A stretch of DNA of 64,000 bases from positions 572,553-636,552 of the forward strand of contig JAAGOF010000319.1 in assembly GCA_010645155.1 (NCBI GenBank), written 5' to 3'. Positions within the stretch are counted from its first letter, which is position 1. Each line of letters opens with the position of its first letter. Below are positions 1-12,100 of this stretch, one piece after another. Under the pieces are notes generated by a model. It made no database searches. It had not been told where the DNA came from and saw nothing but the letters and a program-made list of their open reading frames with translations. The translations under genes and the position numbers were made by a program. This DNA comes from Tigriopus japonicus (Eukaryota; Arthropoda; Copepoda; Harpacticoida; Harpacticidae).

Positions 1-428
1 AGTTGACGGAGGCTTTGTTTGGTCTTTTAACGAGGGGGCTAGAAAGCGATGGATTTGTGAAAAATAGTTCTTCAATTTTTCCTCCGTAAAAAGCTGACCA
101 TACCTAGTTTGAATTTGTCGTTTTCGAGTTCCATTTGAGCTCGATAATCGCCAAAAGTGGTTCTCATGAGCATACGTTTCTTTTGCATTGGCGCTTTTGG
201 GCTCTCCAATGACTTTAGGGTTTTCACAGCCTCTTTGGCTGCAATATTATCGTCCCGACAATGTGATTAGAAATTATCAATTTAACGCTTTAAGTTTAAG
301 GTCTTCAAATATTCAATTTGATATGTACCTTGTTTGTCGGAGAGATTGCCGGAATGAAGGTTGTCTCTCAGTTTGCCAATACACCATCCCAGCTCCTGCT
401 CAAATTTCTTCGCGGATTCCTCGTCCAT
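1..428 (-). CDS. UPF0488 family protein (C8orf33-like), 3' end outside window
   Basis: Three exons are visible: 428-329, 238-104 and 38-1, the last running off the window. Introns 328-239 and 103-39 are GT-AG and join in phase 1. The product begins MDEESAKKFEQELGWC. It carries the family core: an EQELGWC segment, then KQAKEAVKTLKS, then KKRMLMRTTFGDYRAQME. From memory these match human C8orf33 (QELAWC, KQKEQAIGAIRTL, RKRQLMHSLFGDYRAQME). The function of this family is not known. A good splice acceptor (AG at 432-431) lies two bases before the start codon, so an upstream untranslated exon or a trans-spliced leader is likely. The acceptor falls only 73 bp after the DDX20 stop on the same strand. 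Homology is fairly sure; the last exon is less so. Confidence 0.75.
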
Positions 429-503
429 GCCTAAAATATGTATCACGCATCTTTTTAAGACATTGAATTGTGTTGCAAAATAATAAGGACGCTTCAAGTT
501 TCG

Positions 504-509
504 TTTATT
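504..509 (-). promoter_or_regulatory. Candidate poly(A) signal overlapping the DDX20 stop
   Basis: AATAAA on the minus strand shares bases with the TAA stop of DDX20. It lies about 72-77 bp before the splice acceptor of the next gene on the same strand. That spacing is typical of intercistronic regions resolved by trans-splicing. Confidence 0.45.
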
Positions 510-2802
510 CATCTTGTTCTTCTGATGCCTTCATTTTGAGAAAAAACTCCATATCGTGAATAAATTGCTTGTTTTCTTGCACTTGATTGTACCATTGGAA
601 GAACCATTGACCCCCATCAGTAGATGAAAGAGGGTTTGAGGGAATGAATTGACCAGGATCCGAATGCGGGAGATCGTATGGAAAGCTGAAATTGGACACG
701 GGCTCAAAATCGATCGGCACTTCTTGAGAGTTATCCCATAGGTTATCTTGCGATTCATCCAATGAGGCATGGGGAATGTCGGTCTGATTCTTAACGATGG
801 CCAAGACTTCGTCAAGTTTAAGACCTTTGAAGTAATTCCTCGCTTGGCTGGACTTCTTTTCAAAAGAGGATCGACTTATTCGTAAATAAAGGTCAGCGGC
901 TTCTTGGACATGGTTAGGAATCTCCAACGATGGAATCAGCGTTTCTTCAAACTTTTTGGTAACATGTTCGCCATTTTTGAACCTTTTGACGTTTTCAAGG
1001 AAGTCCTCGAATTTGAGATTTTCAATCCCAGGTTTTAAGTTAATCGAGTTTCTCTTATTATTCACAAAGAAAAAGGACTTCAAAAGTGTGTTGGCATTTT
1101 TCAACGCCTCCACATCATCATTTCTAACCACTTGCTCGGTAATGCCATCTTTTTGCTCTTCAAATTCATAATCAGGGTCGTAATAATCCTCATCTTCCAA
1201 GTCATCGGCGTCACAATGACCCAAAAGTTGCAAACCAGATACAGGCTTATTCAAAACCCTTTCTTCCTCAGGAACTTTGACCCATTGCAGATCAGCAAGG
1301 CTTTCAGGAGGGTTCTCGCTTTCAGTTGTAGAATCAGGCACCGTTTGATCTTTGTTTTTATCGGTTTTAGATTTCTTGGCCTTTTTGCGGAATCCGGCCG
1401 TCTCTTCCGGATCGCATTCTAGACCTTCCAATAAACACATCTTTTTACGATCACACGTCCAAAGGTCAAAACTCTCAGGTAGATCTTTAGTTTCCGGCAA
1501 GATGACGATCTGACCTTTGGTATGGTACACGATTTTCCTGAGATTATCACACTCTTCACCTTCAGCCGCCAAAGTAACCGTCAACCCTCTGGATCCAAAA
1601 CGACCCGCTCGTCCGATTCGATGCAGATATGTACTTGCATCCCATGGAACATCAACATTGATCACCAAATCCACGTTCTGTGCATCAATTCCCCGAGCTG
1701 TGAGATCCGTGGAGAACATGATGCGACATTGAAACTGCTTCAGGCAACTGATAGCCTTCAATCGCTCCGTTTGATCCTGACTAGCCGAGATGAACACCGC
1801 TGGCCAGCCTTGAGCAATGGCTTTTTCACACATAGCTTGAGCCCGGACTGAGTAGTTACTGAACACAAGGCATTGATTGAAAGATATCGAGGCTAACAAA
1901 TCCAGGAGTGCTTTCAATTTCAATCCAACTTGTCTTTGGACTTGTGGATGAGCTCGAATGAGCCTGACGAATTGAGCTACTCCATGCAGGACCTGATCGT
2001 CCTGGCCCAATCTTACATGGTTGGGCTGTTTCATGAGAGTAGCGGCTATCTGTGCCAAGTCATCCGGATATGTAGCTGACAAAGCCATGACCTGTTTGCG
2101 TTCAGGCAATCGACGAGCGATCCATTGAACATCCGTCAAAAAATCGCCATCCATGAGCCGGTCAGCTTCATCCAAAACGAACAGTTTGATGGCATCGGGT
2201 TTGAGGGCTCGTTCCATGATTAATTGTTTAATTCTACCTGGCGATCCTACAGCCAAATGGCAGTTTTTCAACTTGGCTATATCATCGGCCAAGGGTGTGC
2301 CTCCGATAAAGGCTTGGGCTTTTAAACCGGGCAAACCAGAGCCCACCTCCAAAGCAACTCGAGCGCCTTGAACGGCAATCTCGCGAGTCGGCGCTAAAAC
2401 CAGGGTTTGAACGGCTTTTTGGCTCAGATCTAGACTGTTCAAAGCGGTTAAAACGTAGACTAAGGTCTTTCCGGTGCCACTTTTGGCTTGAACAATCATG
2501 TCCAAGCCCGTTTGAGCCACAGGAAGAGCTCGCCATTGAATTGGAGAAGGACGAACGAATCCGGCATTGGCCAATCTAAAATGGACAATAAAAATAAGGA
2601 AGATAGGAGATCAGGATGTTTATGACTTGTAAGGTTAATTTTACCCGAATTGAATGGGTTTGGGGAATTGGAAGTGAGCAAAAGTTTTGTCTTTGAGCTC
2701 ATCCTCCAGAACATCCTGGGTTCGACTCCAGGCTGGATCTGAGGGTGCGTTGGGATCCTCGCGGATGTCGTGAGCTAATCTTATTACGGTTGAGGTAGAC
2801 AT
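505..2802 (-). CDS. DDX20: DEAD-box RNA helicase DDX20 / Gemin3
   Basis: Two exons: 2802-2645 and 2575-505, joined across a 69 bp GT-AG intron in phase 2, giving about 742 residues (human DDX20 has about 820). Gemin3 is the helicase of the SMN complex, which loads Sm proteins onto spliceosomal snRNAs in cytoplasm and Cajal bodies. A Q-motif-like segment (FVRPSPIQ) precedes motif I AKSGTGKT near residues 83-90. DEAD is at about 188-191, SAT at about 219-221 and HRIGRAGRFG in the second RecA lobe. The segments VGSPGRIKQLI and FIGGTPL are typical of DDX20 rather than other DEAD proteins. The C-terminal third is acidic and low in similarity. An upstream in-frame ATG at 2886 would add 28 residues; I prefer 2802. 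An AATAAA overlaps the stop codon. Confidence 0.92.
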
Positions 2803-2886
2803 TCTTAAAATTCGAGGAACTTCAGCATGGTTTCTTGATTTCACCACCGGGTTTGTTTTGATTGAGTAAAGCGCTCTATTCCACAA

Positions 2887-5800
2887 CAGTAGCGGAGAAA
2901 TGTCACGCTTATTGAGCCGTTTTTTCTGGTTTTACGGGTTTTCCTTCAGTTTACGTAGAATTTGGGCTTGTCGAATTTCAGACACATAATTTATTCAAAA
3001 TGCTAGATAAACAGCCCTAACATGAATAAATAGACAAATATTAAATTAACTCGGTTGCTCGGTTAAGAAATTGAGAGTTATCAATAGGGCACTTATATAC
3101 TAACAACCATAACTACCGGCATATTCGCATAAAAACTCCGCCTTCTTTTAGAACACATTGAAAATTTTATTGCTGAATCAGTTAGGTGTCCCGATTTCAT
3201 TAAATTTACCAAAAAAAGTGAATTGGTGCATTAAGACAAAATTACCAAAGAATGACTTTGTCAAGAAATATTGTTTTTAAATATCCGGTTCAATTTTTTG
3301 ATATTTCGGGCTTTTGAAGGATTTAGAATAATGTCACTTTTTAGTAAATATTTATCTTGGCCCTTGTAATCTCTAATCATTATGAGGGAATATTTTCATT
3401 CACTGTTTGTGATGTCCATAATGAACGGAGGGAAGTAAGTTCATTTTTCTCCATTTCTATATCTTTGCCTATGGAACTTATTCTATTTTTTCCCCCTATT
3501 TAACACCATTGTTCTCGCAGCTCAAGATCTTAAAAGAAAATAATTTTTGGACGCTTGATCTTTGAGTGCTCGACAAATTATTAAGCATTCCAATTTTTAA
3601 TGGATTCACCAGGTCTGAAAAATTTCCGTCACTACTTTTCTAATTGAGCTCTTTTAGTTCAATAACTTCAATATTAACACATGAACAAATGTTTCATCCT
3701 TGCTGCGTCTTCACAATAGATCAAATTCCAAGCCAAACCAAAGTTTTGCAATCGTAAATAAAACTCATCCATCCATTTATTTTACGAAGAGCTCAACTTG
3801 TCCCAGAAAGGTCCTGAAACCTGAATCCTTGAGTCCTGACTGGCTTTGCCTGTCTCCAACCAGGCTATTCAGGCCGGAGTTGACCCATGACCTCCAAATG
3901 GGCCGTGCGTTTTCCACGTGACCAAACCCTGAAAATCCCTTTCTCGCCAAACCTGAAAATATTTATATTTCTTCATGGTTGTATTATCAAAACTACGCTT
4001 TTCTTATTCAGGCAAAAATAATTCTTGTGACCAAGACGCATTTTCTTTGTTTTTGTGGCGTAATTACGACCCTGCGATTGTTCATAGAAAAATATTTGGC
4101 CACCCTGAATCGGGAGTGGAGTTGTGGTCTCCCAAAGGAAGAACCTGGGCACCACCATCAGCTACGCCATTCTGGAATTTTTCTGCCAATTCTTTCCATG
4201 ACCTTTTTGTTGTCATTGAATTCGAAATAGTTTTGAGGCCTACACATTTTTTTCACCCTACTTAAATCAATTAAAGATTGGTTCTTGGTTCTATTAAGTG
4301 GTTATTATTACCACTTGTGATAGTATAATCGGATGTGAGGGCTTATCCTCAAATACTTGTCCATTTCCTCTTTTAAGCACCAATTTTACACCTTTTCATC
4401 GGTCCGCTTGACTATTTTTTATAAAAATGGTTCAATCTCACAGCAATAGTTCTTATAGTTCAATAGTGCAGATAAAACATGTATTGCCATTGCCCACAGT
4501 ATATATTCAAAAAGAAAGATCTCATTTCGAGAAAAAAAATATAGAAGACGTAAATGAGGAAAGGAAAAAGTTTTGGGCCATGTCCCCATGCTTTAATCGA
4601 GGTCAAAGTTTCAGAGCAGATAACAAATTGAAGTTTCCGTCCACCCTAGATATAAGATTGCTTTCAACATGTCTCAAGGACGCTTATTCACAAGAACATT
4701 ATTGGCCTTTGGTTGGCAAATAAACATTTCATATGCTGCAAAATTAACTTCAAAACCACCAGTAAAATTGCCTATTTCTTTCCATTTTTCTTTTTATGGA
4801 AAAATGGCCAAACTATCATCGCTCTTTAACATTGCCTTCAACGTGTCTCAAGGACGCTTATTCACCTGAACATTACTGGCCTTTGGTTGACAAATAAACA
4901 TTTCATATGTGCAGCAAATTTAACTTAAAAAACACCAATAAAATTGCCTATTTCTTCCCATTTTTCTTTATGTGGAAAAAATAGAAAATTACATGTATCA
5001 TCGCTCCCACATCAACTTCATTTGACTTTTTCAAAGTGCCACCAGTTTTAACAAAATGGCATAACTGAGTCTAAGCCCAGTGCATCCGTCAAGGAAAGAA
5101 GGAAGGAACTCCTTAACGCCCAAGAAAGACACACTCGTACCCCTACATCTCCTTTCATTTGGGACTACACACGCTGTTGGATTTTCATCTTAGATCTTAT
5201 GGTCCTTTTTATTAACATTAGAACAAAGAGATTAGTGCCATTCATTGTCTCTAGGAAGCTCCACCTTGATCCACGTCCCACTCACAAAAGTTGACTCACA
5301 GACTGAAAAGTGCCTTTTTGAAGTTTTGAAGATCTTTGGACCCTCAGAACGGGTTCGATATGGATTATCAATTCCGGTGTGAGTACAAATACTAATATCC
5401 TCAAGATAAAACGTAGAACTTGTTATTCTTGTAGCTTAAAGCACGCCATGGATTTAGCTCACTTGAGATACCATTAACCTGTATTTTAAGAGATAGTTTG
5501 AAGTTGTGAAAGAGACCTTCTTTAAATACATCGATAAGATATTGATGACGACGACTAGAAATTTAATTTTTTATAGCGAATTTGTGGTATAAAGAAACTT
5601 TCCATGAAAGTAGGGTGGACTTGCCACTCCAATTCGTTATGATATTGTTAGAACTGTTCATTTGACATCTGACATGCGTTCAATGGCCAATAAATTTGGC
5701 AAGAATGAAGGTCGACCACCTAAAGTGGATCTCAAAATGAATCATTTTGGCCGTTGATGCCTCGTGAAAACCAGAATGGACCCTTGTCAAAACTGACTTG

Positions 5801-6156
5801 ATCGTTATGTGTCAAATGCAACGAGGCTATTTTGTTATTTCTCGGCTTTTGTACGTACAAATGAGACGAAAATGGAAAAATTCCGGGTGTTACCAAAAAA
5901 GGAAAGATTGAAATAGTTCAACAAGTGCACTCAAGTTGTACTATATCTATTTAGGGCGGGATTTGCATAAGACAGAAGGGGAATTTCGAGCTAATCCTCG
6001 AGTTTCTTGTGTTGAATGACTGTAAATCCAGTTGTATTACTCACTCTCTTATCTCTCCTGGCTAGTTAAAGGCTCAAAAACGTGATAAGAATGCGTCCAT
6101 GTCCTCAAAAAATCGCTTCCTTGCCATTTTAGTGAACTGTCGTGAGTGTCACTAGC
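2887..6156. other. Intergenic region upstream of DDX20 and WIP
   Basis: This 3.3 kb AT-rich stretch lies between the divergent DDX20 and WIP genes and should hold both promoters. I see no convincing exon; the short ORFs lack splice context and similarity. The only structured part is a two-copy tandem repeat near 4655-5007. An acceptor-like TTTTAG at 6127-6132, about 24 bp before the WIP start codon, suggests a 5' untranslated exon somewhere here or a trans-splice site. Confidence 0.6.
4655..5007. repeat. Two-copy tandem duplication, about 174 bp unit
   Basis: The segment beginning CTTTCAACATGTCTCAAGGA at 4661 recurs with an offset of 174 bp as CCTTCAACGTGTCTCAAGGA. Similarity continues through GGACGCTTATTCAC, CTGGCCTTTGGTTG and AAATTGCCTATTTCTT to the end of each unit. 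The copies differ by scattered substitutions and short indels, so the duplication is not very recent. No coding potential is evident. Confidence 0.8.
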
Positions 6157-9100
6157 ATGCCACCGCCCCCACCACCCCCTCCGGGTCCGCCTCCACCTCC
6201 AGGGGGCGGGTTATCACCCGTGAAATTAGGCGGAACGGCCGGTCCCACGGATCGAGGGGCACTTTTAAAATCCATTCAGCAGGGTAAGGCCTTGAAAAAA
6301 ACGGTGACCAATGATCGGAGTAAGCCTCTTGTGGACGGCAAACCCGGTGGTGGTACGATAGCTCAACGTGGAAATGGTGGTCGAGCGGGTGGGGCAAATC
6401 TGGGTCAAGCTTCGAGTGCATCCACCCCTAAATTGCCGGGTATTGGCGGGATTTTCGCCGACGGATTCCCCACCCTGAATAAAACGCAAGGTGGAATCAA
6501 AACCGGACGAGCCCCAGGTAATTTTGAAAGTCTGTTTGTTGTTAAATAAAAAATGAGGGTTTTAGGTGATTCTGAAACAAATCACGTTTATCTTTCTTGG
6601 GAAGAAATGACTTATTACAAGGGCCCTGAAAAAGATTTACTAAACCGTTGCATAGTATTAATTTTTTTGCCAGGCCCTGTTGTCCATTGACCATTCAATT
6701 TTTCCCTCAAATTTACATGAAATATTTATTTTCGGACAAAAATTGAAAAAAAATCTTTAAGTTTTCCTTGAAACAGCCAAAATATTAAGTATTGAGGAAG
6801 ATTGGAGAAACATTATGATCTATTATATTTTTAAGAAATATTGTTCCGGGCACTTTATTACTGTGTTCATTTGAGCTTGCGAGGTCATTTTTTAATTCAA
6901 GAGACATTTGAGGTACTACTTTTGAGTTGTGAATGTACTTGAATTCCGTTAAAAGGTGACGGGCTTACAAACGATAAAAGGTCATTCAAAACACCCTTTT
7001 TTCAAAACACAAGATATTTTTTTCATTTTCTACCCATTTCATTACAAGTCTCACGTGTGTGGCTACGTAAAATTGTGAACAAAAAGACTCCTAAAAATAC
7101 GTAGGTATGCGTTATAGATTTCTAAAATATTTCAGCGCAACACTGCTTTTAGTATACGTAAGAGCACTTTGCTCAAAGTACCCTGTGTTTCATAAGAAAC
7201 GGAAAACCTAATTATATCGTCTATAACTCGTGATTGAGAGCATTATTGCTCTAGAAAGCATGTATGAATCTCACTTTCATTGAATATGATTGGCCAAACT
7301 CTTGGCTTGAAGAGTCAGAAAAAGCAATTTCATCCTAACTCAATACTTAAGCGACGACGATTTTTCCCGTGAAGTGTCTTTTTATTCTCCATTCCGAAAA
7401 ATGGCTCCAATTAAAAAAAGGGCGACTTAAAAGGAATAAAACCATAACTTTCTTAAGAATTCCTATCTGTCGCATCTTTTTGAGCTTCATACATTTTTTG
7501 TGGGATCAACAATTTCCGAGTTACGGACATGGTTTCCTATTTCATTTCTTATGAATCACCTGGGAGATGTTCAAATATATGTTTCCAAGCATGTTTTAGT
7601 AACATTATAGAATTTTTGCTTGTGACCTACTTGACCAAATCCAAATAAATGTTCGGCATTCCATTTACAACTCAAACCTGGTCTCAAAAGTTTCTTCTGT
7701 TTCTCCTCAAAGTGACTTCTCCAACTCAAATAAACATAATTGTTAATGTCAAATTAGACTTCAGTTCTGTTGCTTTGCATTTTAACACATTGAAAATTTG
7801 TGGAACCAATCATTTAATCTGCCCGTTTTTTATAGGGTTAAGAATAAAATTCCTGAGAATGTTTTTTCTAAATCTGCAATACCAAAAACAAAAAGATATA
7901 TCTCCTGGAGTTTTCCATTGCATCAATATTGGCAACATGGGCAACTTTTTCGACAAAGTTTTTGACTATTTTATTGACACCTTAAACCTGTACCTTTTTC
8001 TGACTATGCACCTGCAATATTAGCCAATATTAAGCCAGATTAATTAGCCAGAATAATTCATTGGTCAGAACCCCAAGTACGTTAAAAATGATGCTTGAAT
8101 AATGCATCGCCAGAGTCAAAACATATCATTTGGATGTCTCTCAAAAACTTGCGAAGCTTGAACTTCTAAGACTTTAAAGTTCAGCACGAAATTCCTGAAA
8201 AGATTGTTAGTTTTATCCACCCTGATCTATTATTGTCATTCTGTCAATTACCAGAGGCGGTTCATTATTTTTTTCAGATGTCAGTCATAGCACCAATAAT
8301 CTTTCGTCAACGCCGAAGGTGAATCCTAGTAGTAACATTTCGAGTACGCCTCAAAACGGCAGTCAAGGCCGAAATTATTTCAACCGGTCGAACTCGAATG
8401 CCGGCATCGCTCAGCACAATGCGTTCTCCTCTTCTAGTCTGGTAAGATTTGATGACTCATTTTCATTATTGATGGTGATCTGATCACTGCCTTTTTTGTC
8501 TGGTGAACTCTTTTATTGCCATGAATATTAGCGAGAGACCTTCCATCTGATGGTGATTTTCCTTTGATCTCTTTTCTCCCTCACTCTCTTCTTCCCTCCG
8601 AAAAAAAAGCTGTATTCATCAAGGTCTATGTCGGATGAGAAATACAACTTCTTCTTTTCCTCTTCATCTGGGGTAATTAATGAAAACAAGAATTTTTTTT
8701 GCTATATGCTATCGAATTTCTTCAGTTGTTTTTTGCACCATCCATGATGCCTTTCGTTAGTTCAAAACACTGTAACGGAATCAGTTCGTTGATAAGACCC
8801 CTTCCTTTGATTCTATAATTGCTCGTTATTCTAAAATCTATTACAAATCAAATTAGCTACTTAGTGTTCAGTTTCATAGTTGCCTTCTTCGAGTAATGCA
8901 CGAGTTTGAAATGTGTTTTAAAGGTAAGTCTTCCCTTCCCGAATCTAAATCACACCCTCACATCTTTTTGTTTGTGTTTGTGCTTTTCCTCACCAAAAGT
9001 GTGTCACCCTTTTATCCAGGACTTCATAAACTCTCGGTCCAAAGCAATCTCAGGCGTAAACCACAACAACAACAGCTACCATACCATTAATAAGGAGACG

Positions 9101-12100
9101 GGACACGCCGGGGAACCGCCCCAACTCAAGCCCCGCCCTCCTTCCCTGATCCGAAGTCCAAGCATTAGTAAACTGGTCAATAGCTTTGAGAGTATAGAGA
9201 AGGAAGAGGACATCTACCGGCGGAATTGTGCCGAGATTGTTGCTACTGCGGGTTTTCGAGGTCCCACTCAATTAAACTCATCGCTCAGACCTCCAAAACC
9301 CCCACCTCTCTCAGCCAAACCCATATTAAGACACACTGTAAGGCTCGTTTTGGGTATATCTCTTAACAGTTGAATGGAGGAAAATGGAAAATATCACCAA
9401 ACCAAACCTTGTACAGAACACAGATATGGACAGATACAACATACAACAGATAAAATAATTACATTCCAAAATGCAATCTAAGCTGGGCAGAAGGCCAAAT
9501 CACTTGTTGCTGTTTCAGAGCACTTGGTCACAGCTGACAATCAAGTATGTCCAAGCAAGAATTTTGTGTAACAATTCAATTGTTTGGGACATACTGAACC
9601 AATACTCAATGAAAAGCCAACAACTTTTAACGCAATCTTTTCCAATTTAGAGCTACTAGTTGTCCTTCAAAACACAGTATTTGTTTATTATTAAGTCCAC
9701 TTTAACACCCAGGTGGCAATCAAGGAGTTTGAAGTTAGTAAACGAGAGAAGTGGTACAACGCAGTAGCTTGTCAGTCTTGAATTGATAAAAAGGGATGCA
9801 ATAGAATGTTGTATCTGGACATATCTGTGGTAAGGAACAAGAACCACTGAAAATATTGGACGACGAGTCTTGCCACGAGAATTATGATTTATGATTTTCA
9901 GGAGGAATACAGCCACAGGTACCCAGTATTTTTATACTGGGCATAAAGATATCCCTTGATAAGAAAATACTTTGGTTGCTGATTAAAAAAACTGGCCGTA
10001 AATTTTGTTGTTAGTTAGTCAAATGTAGCAGTTTTTCGCAACAAAAGGCAATTTTTATCTTTTTTTTGCCGTTTTCATTGAAACAGGGTTGAAAAGTTTT
10101 TGAATTGAATATTTGACAAGCACTAAAGATTTCTAATGGTCAATTTTAGGACCAAAAATGTAAAGTAAGTGAGTTCTTGAGTAAGCAAAGTTATTATCTG
10201 ATTTATTGAGTTTAAAACTTGAAATGTTTTAAAAAAAGTTTTGTTTGTACTTACTCTTTTTGGACAATAAACCAAATTCATATTTAAAAGAGACACTTCA
10301 AGCAAACATAAAAGGCAACATTTTTATATCAACTTTTGTCCACTCGACTACAAATTTTGACAAAAATGATGTTGCTATTGAAAGAAAATGCATCTTCCGG
10401 CCAAAATGATAGCAACATTATCCAAGCCGTATTTATAACACGGATTGTTGTTCACGTAAAGTAAAACTTGTTTTCCTAAATCAAACTGAAGGTAATAATT
10501 CTCGCGCTAAGAACCTGAGTCTACCTTTCGGAAGGTTCTTGTACAAAACGGCGATTCACAGATGGGGCCTCGGGATAAAAACTACTAATATGTACATAAT
10601 AGATAACGTATTCCATCGGTGTACATAACAAATTAGACAAAGTGGTATTCGGGATTGTTTTTACTAATCCTCTTAGCTTGGGATATCGTGGTCAACCGCC
10701 AAAGCTGATGATGATGATCTTTTTGCTTTCGTTTTTCTTGGTTTCAATTTTATCCAACAGACTTGTACATATGTGCGTTCTCACAAGTTTTACTACTTAA
10801 CAGGGTGTTTCTGAAGGTGGTTTCAATTTCTTCCGTCTCCATTTTAAAGCGAGCACACAAAGTAGTGTAAAAAATCTCTTTCAATCCAAATTGCTTTGAA
10901 AAAGAGAGAAAACCTTAGAACCTCACGCCTAAGCGCTCGACGCTATGACGAAAACTGCGCAAGAGATTGCTCTAAAGTTGGGCTTATAAAGTACATACCA
11001 ATGAAGTGTAAAGCTCGTTGCATTTATGACTTGTATTTAGGGATTCTCGATCTCAATAAATGATATTCAACCGTAATATACTTTAATATTTGAAAATGGA
11101 AAAAATAGTCAGATTTCACCAGGGGAATCCCTTGTGAAAAATTGAAATGCTCTGGAACGCATATATCAATACTACTGATGGATTTGAGAATGAATCTTGG
11201 GTAATGGTTTTATTACCAGAGTATTTATCTCCAATGGTCACATCTAGATCTACGTTGGGCATCATTCCTCCATGGTTGCTATTTGGCGTGAAGTTAGTAG
11301 CGATTCTCTTTTGACACCCTGTATCAATTGTGTTTGAGAAATATGTCCACTTCGTTTTCTTTGCCTCCACAATTTGGCGTCGACCTGCTTGTGTATGGTG
11401 GGAAACTTTTCCAACTCCAAGGCGTTGACTGAAAATGCTTGAGAATCTTCCTCCTCTTCTCATAACAATTGCGTATACTGTATGACCAACATCACATAAA
11501 TTATGCTCTAGTTGAAACACATTGGTACTTTCTAAAGACTCGGATGTCTTTATCACAAAGCGAACGAGTCAAATTACTCTGAAATCAATCCATTAGGAAT
11601 CTCCAAATCACGCCAGACTGAAGAACGGTAACTAAGTGGATGGAAGCAACGACCATGCTCATTGTTGCCTCAATAAAAAGAAGCCGAACCTGTTGGACGG
11701 AGTGTACTGAACGTCATTCTGATTGGACTCAAAAAGAATACCGTATATCACCCCACATGTTGGGTATGTAATAAGAAGGAATTTTGTGCGACTTTACTTT
11801 TCATGTTTCGGGAAACCGGAATCCGCTTTGATTGTGCGAAAGTCCTCTCGACGAAGATACATAAGCTCGTGAGCTTCTTTAGACGAAGATAGTTTCTAAT
11901 CGCGCTCTTCTCAAACTTTCGGAGCAATCTTTTGTCGTCAGTCTATTTGGAATGGTCCAACAACGACCATTGATCGAGTAGTTTGAGCCTGAAGGTCCAC
12001 TTGTGAGAAACTGTCCAACTAGCAAGTTCCAAATTCGTGAAAGTGAGACGATTAAAGAGCAAAGAGACACATTTATTTTGCCATTTGGGCGTGAAGTGAA

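Noticed and set aside
282..512. 76-codon minus-strand frame overlapping the DDX20 stop, read as a DDX20 frameshift extension
   Set aside because: Only its inner part (from the ATG at 428) resembles a protein family, UPF0488, and that part is bounded by a good acceptor and donor. It is an exon of a separate gene.
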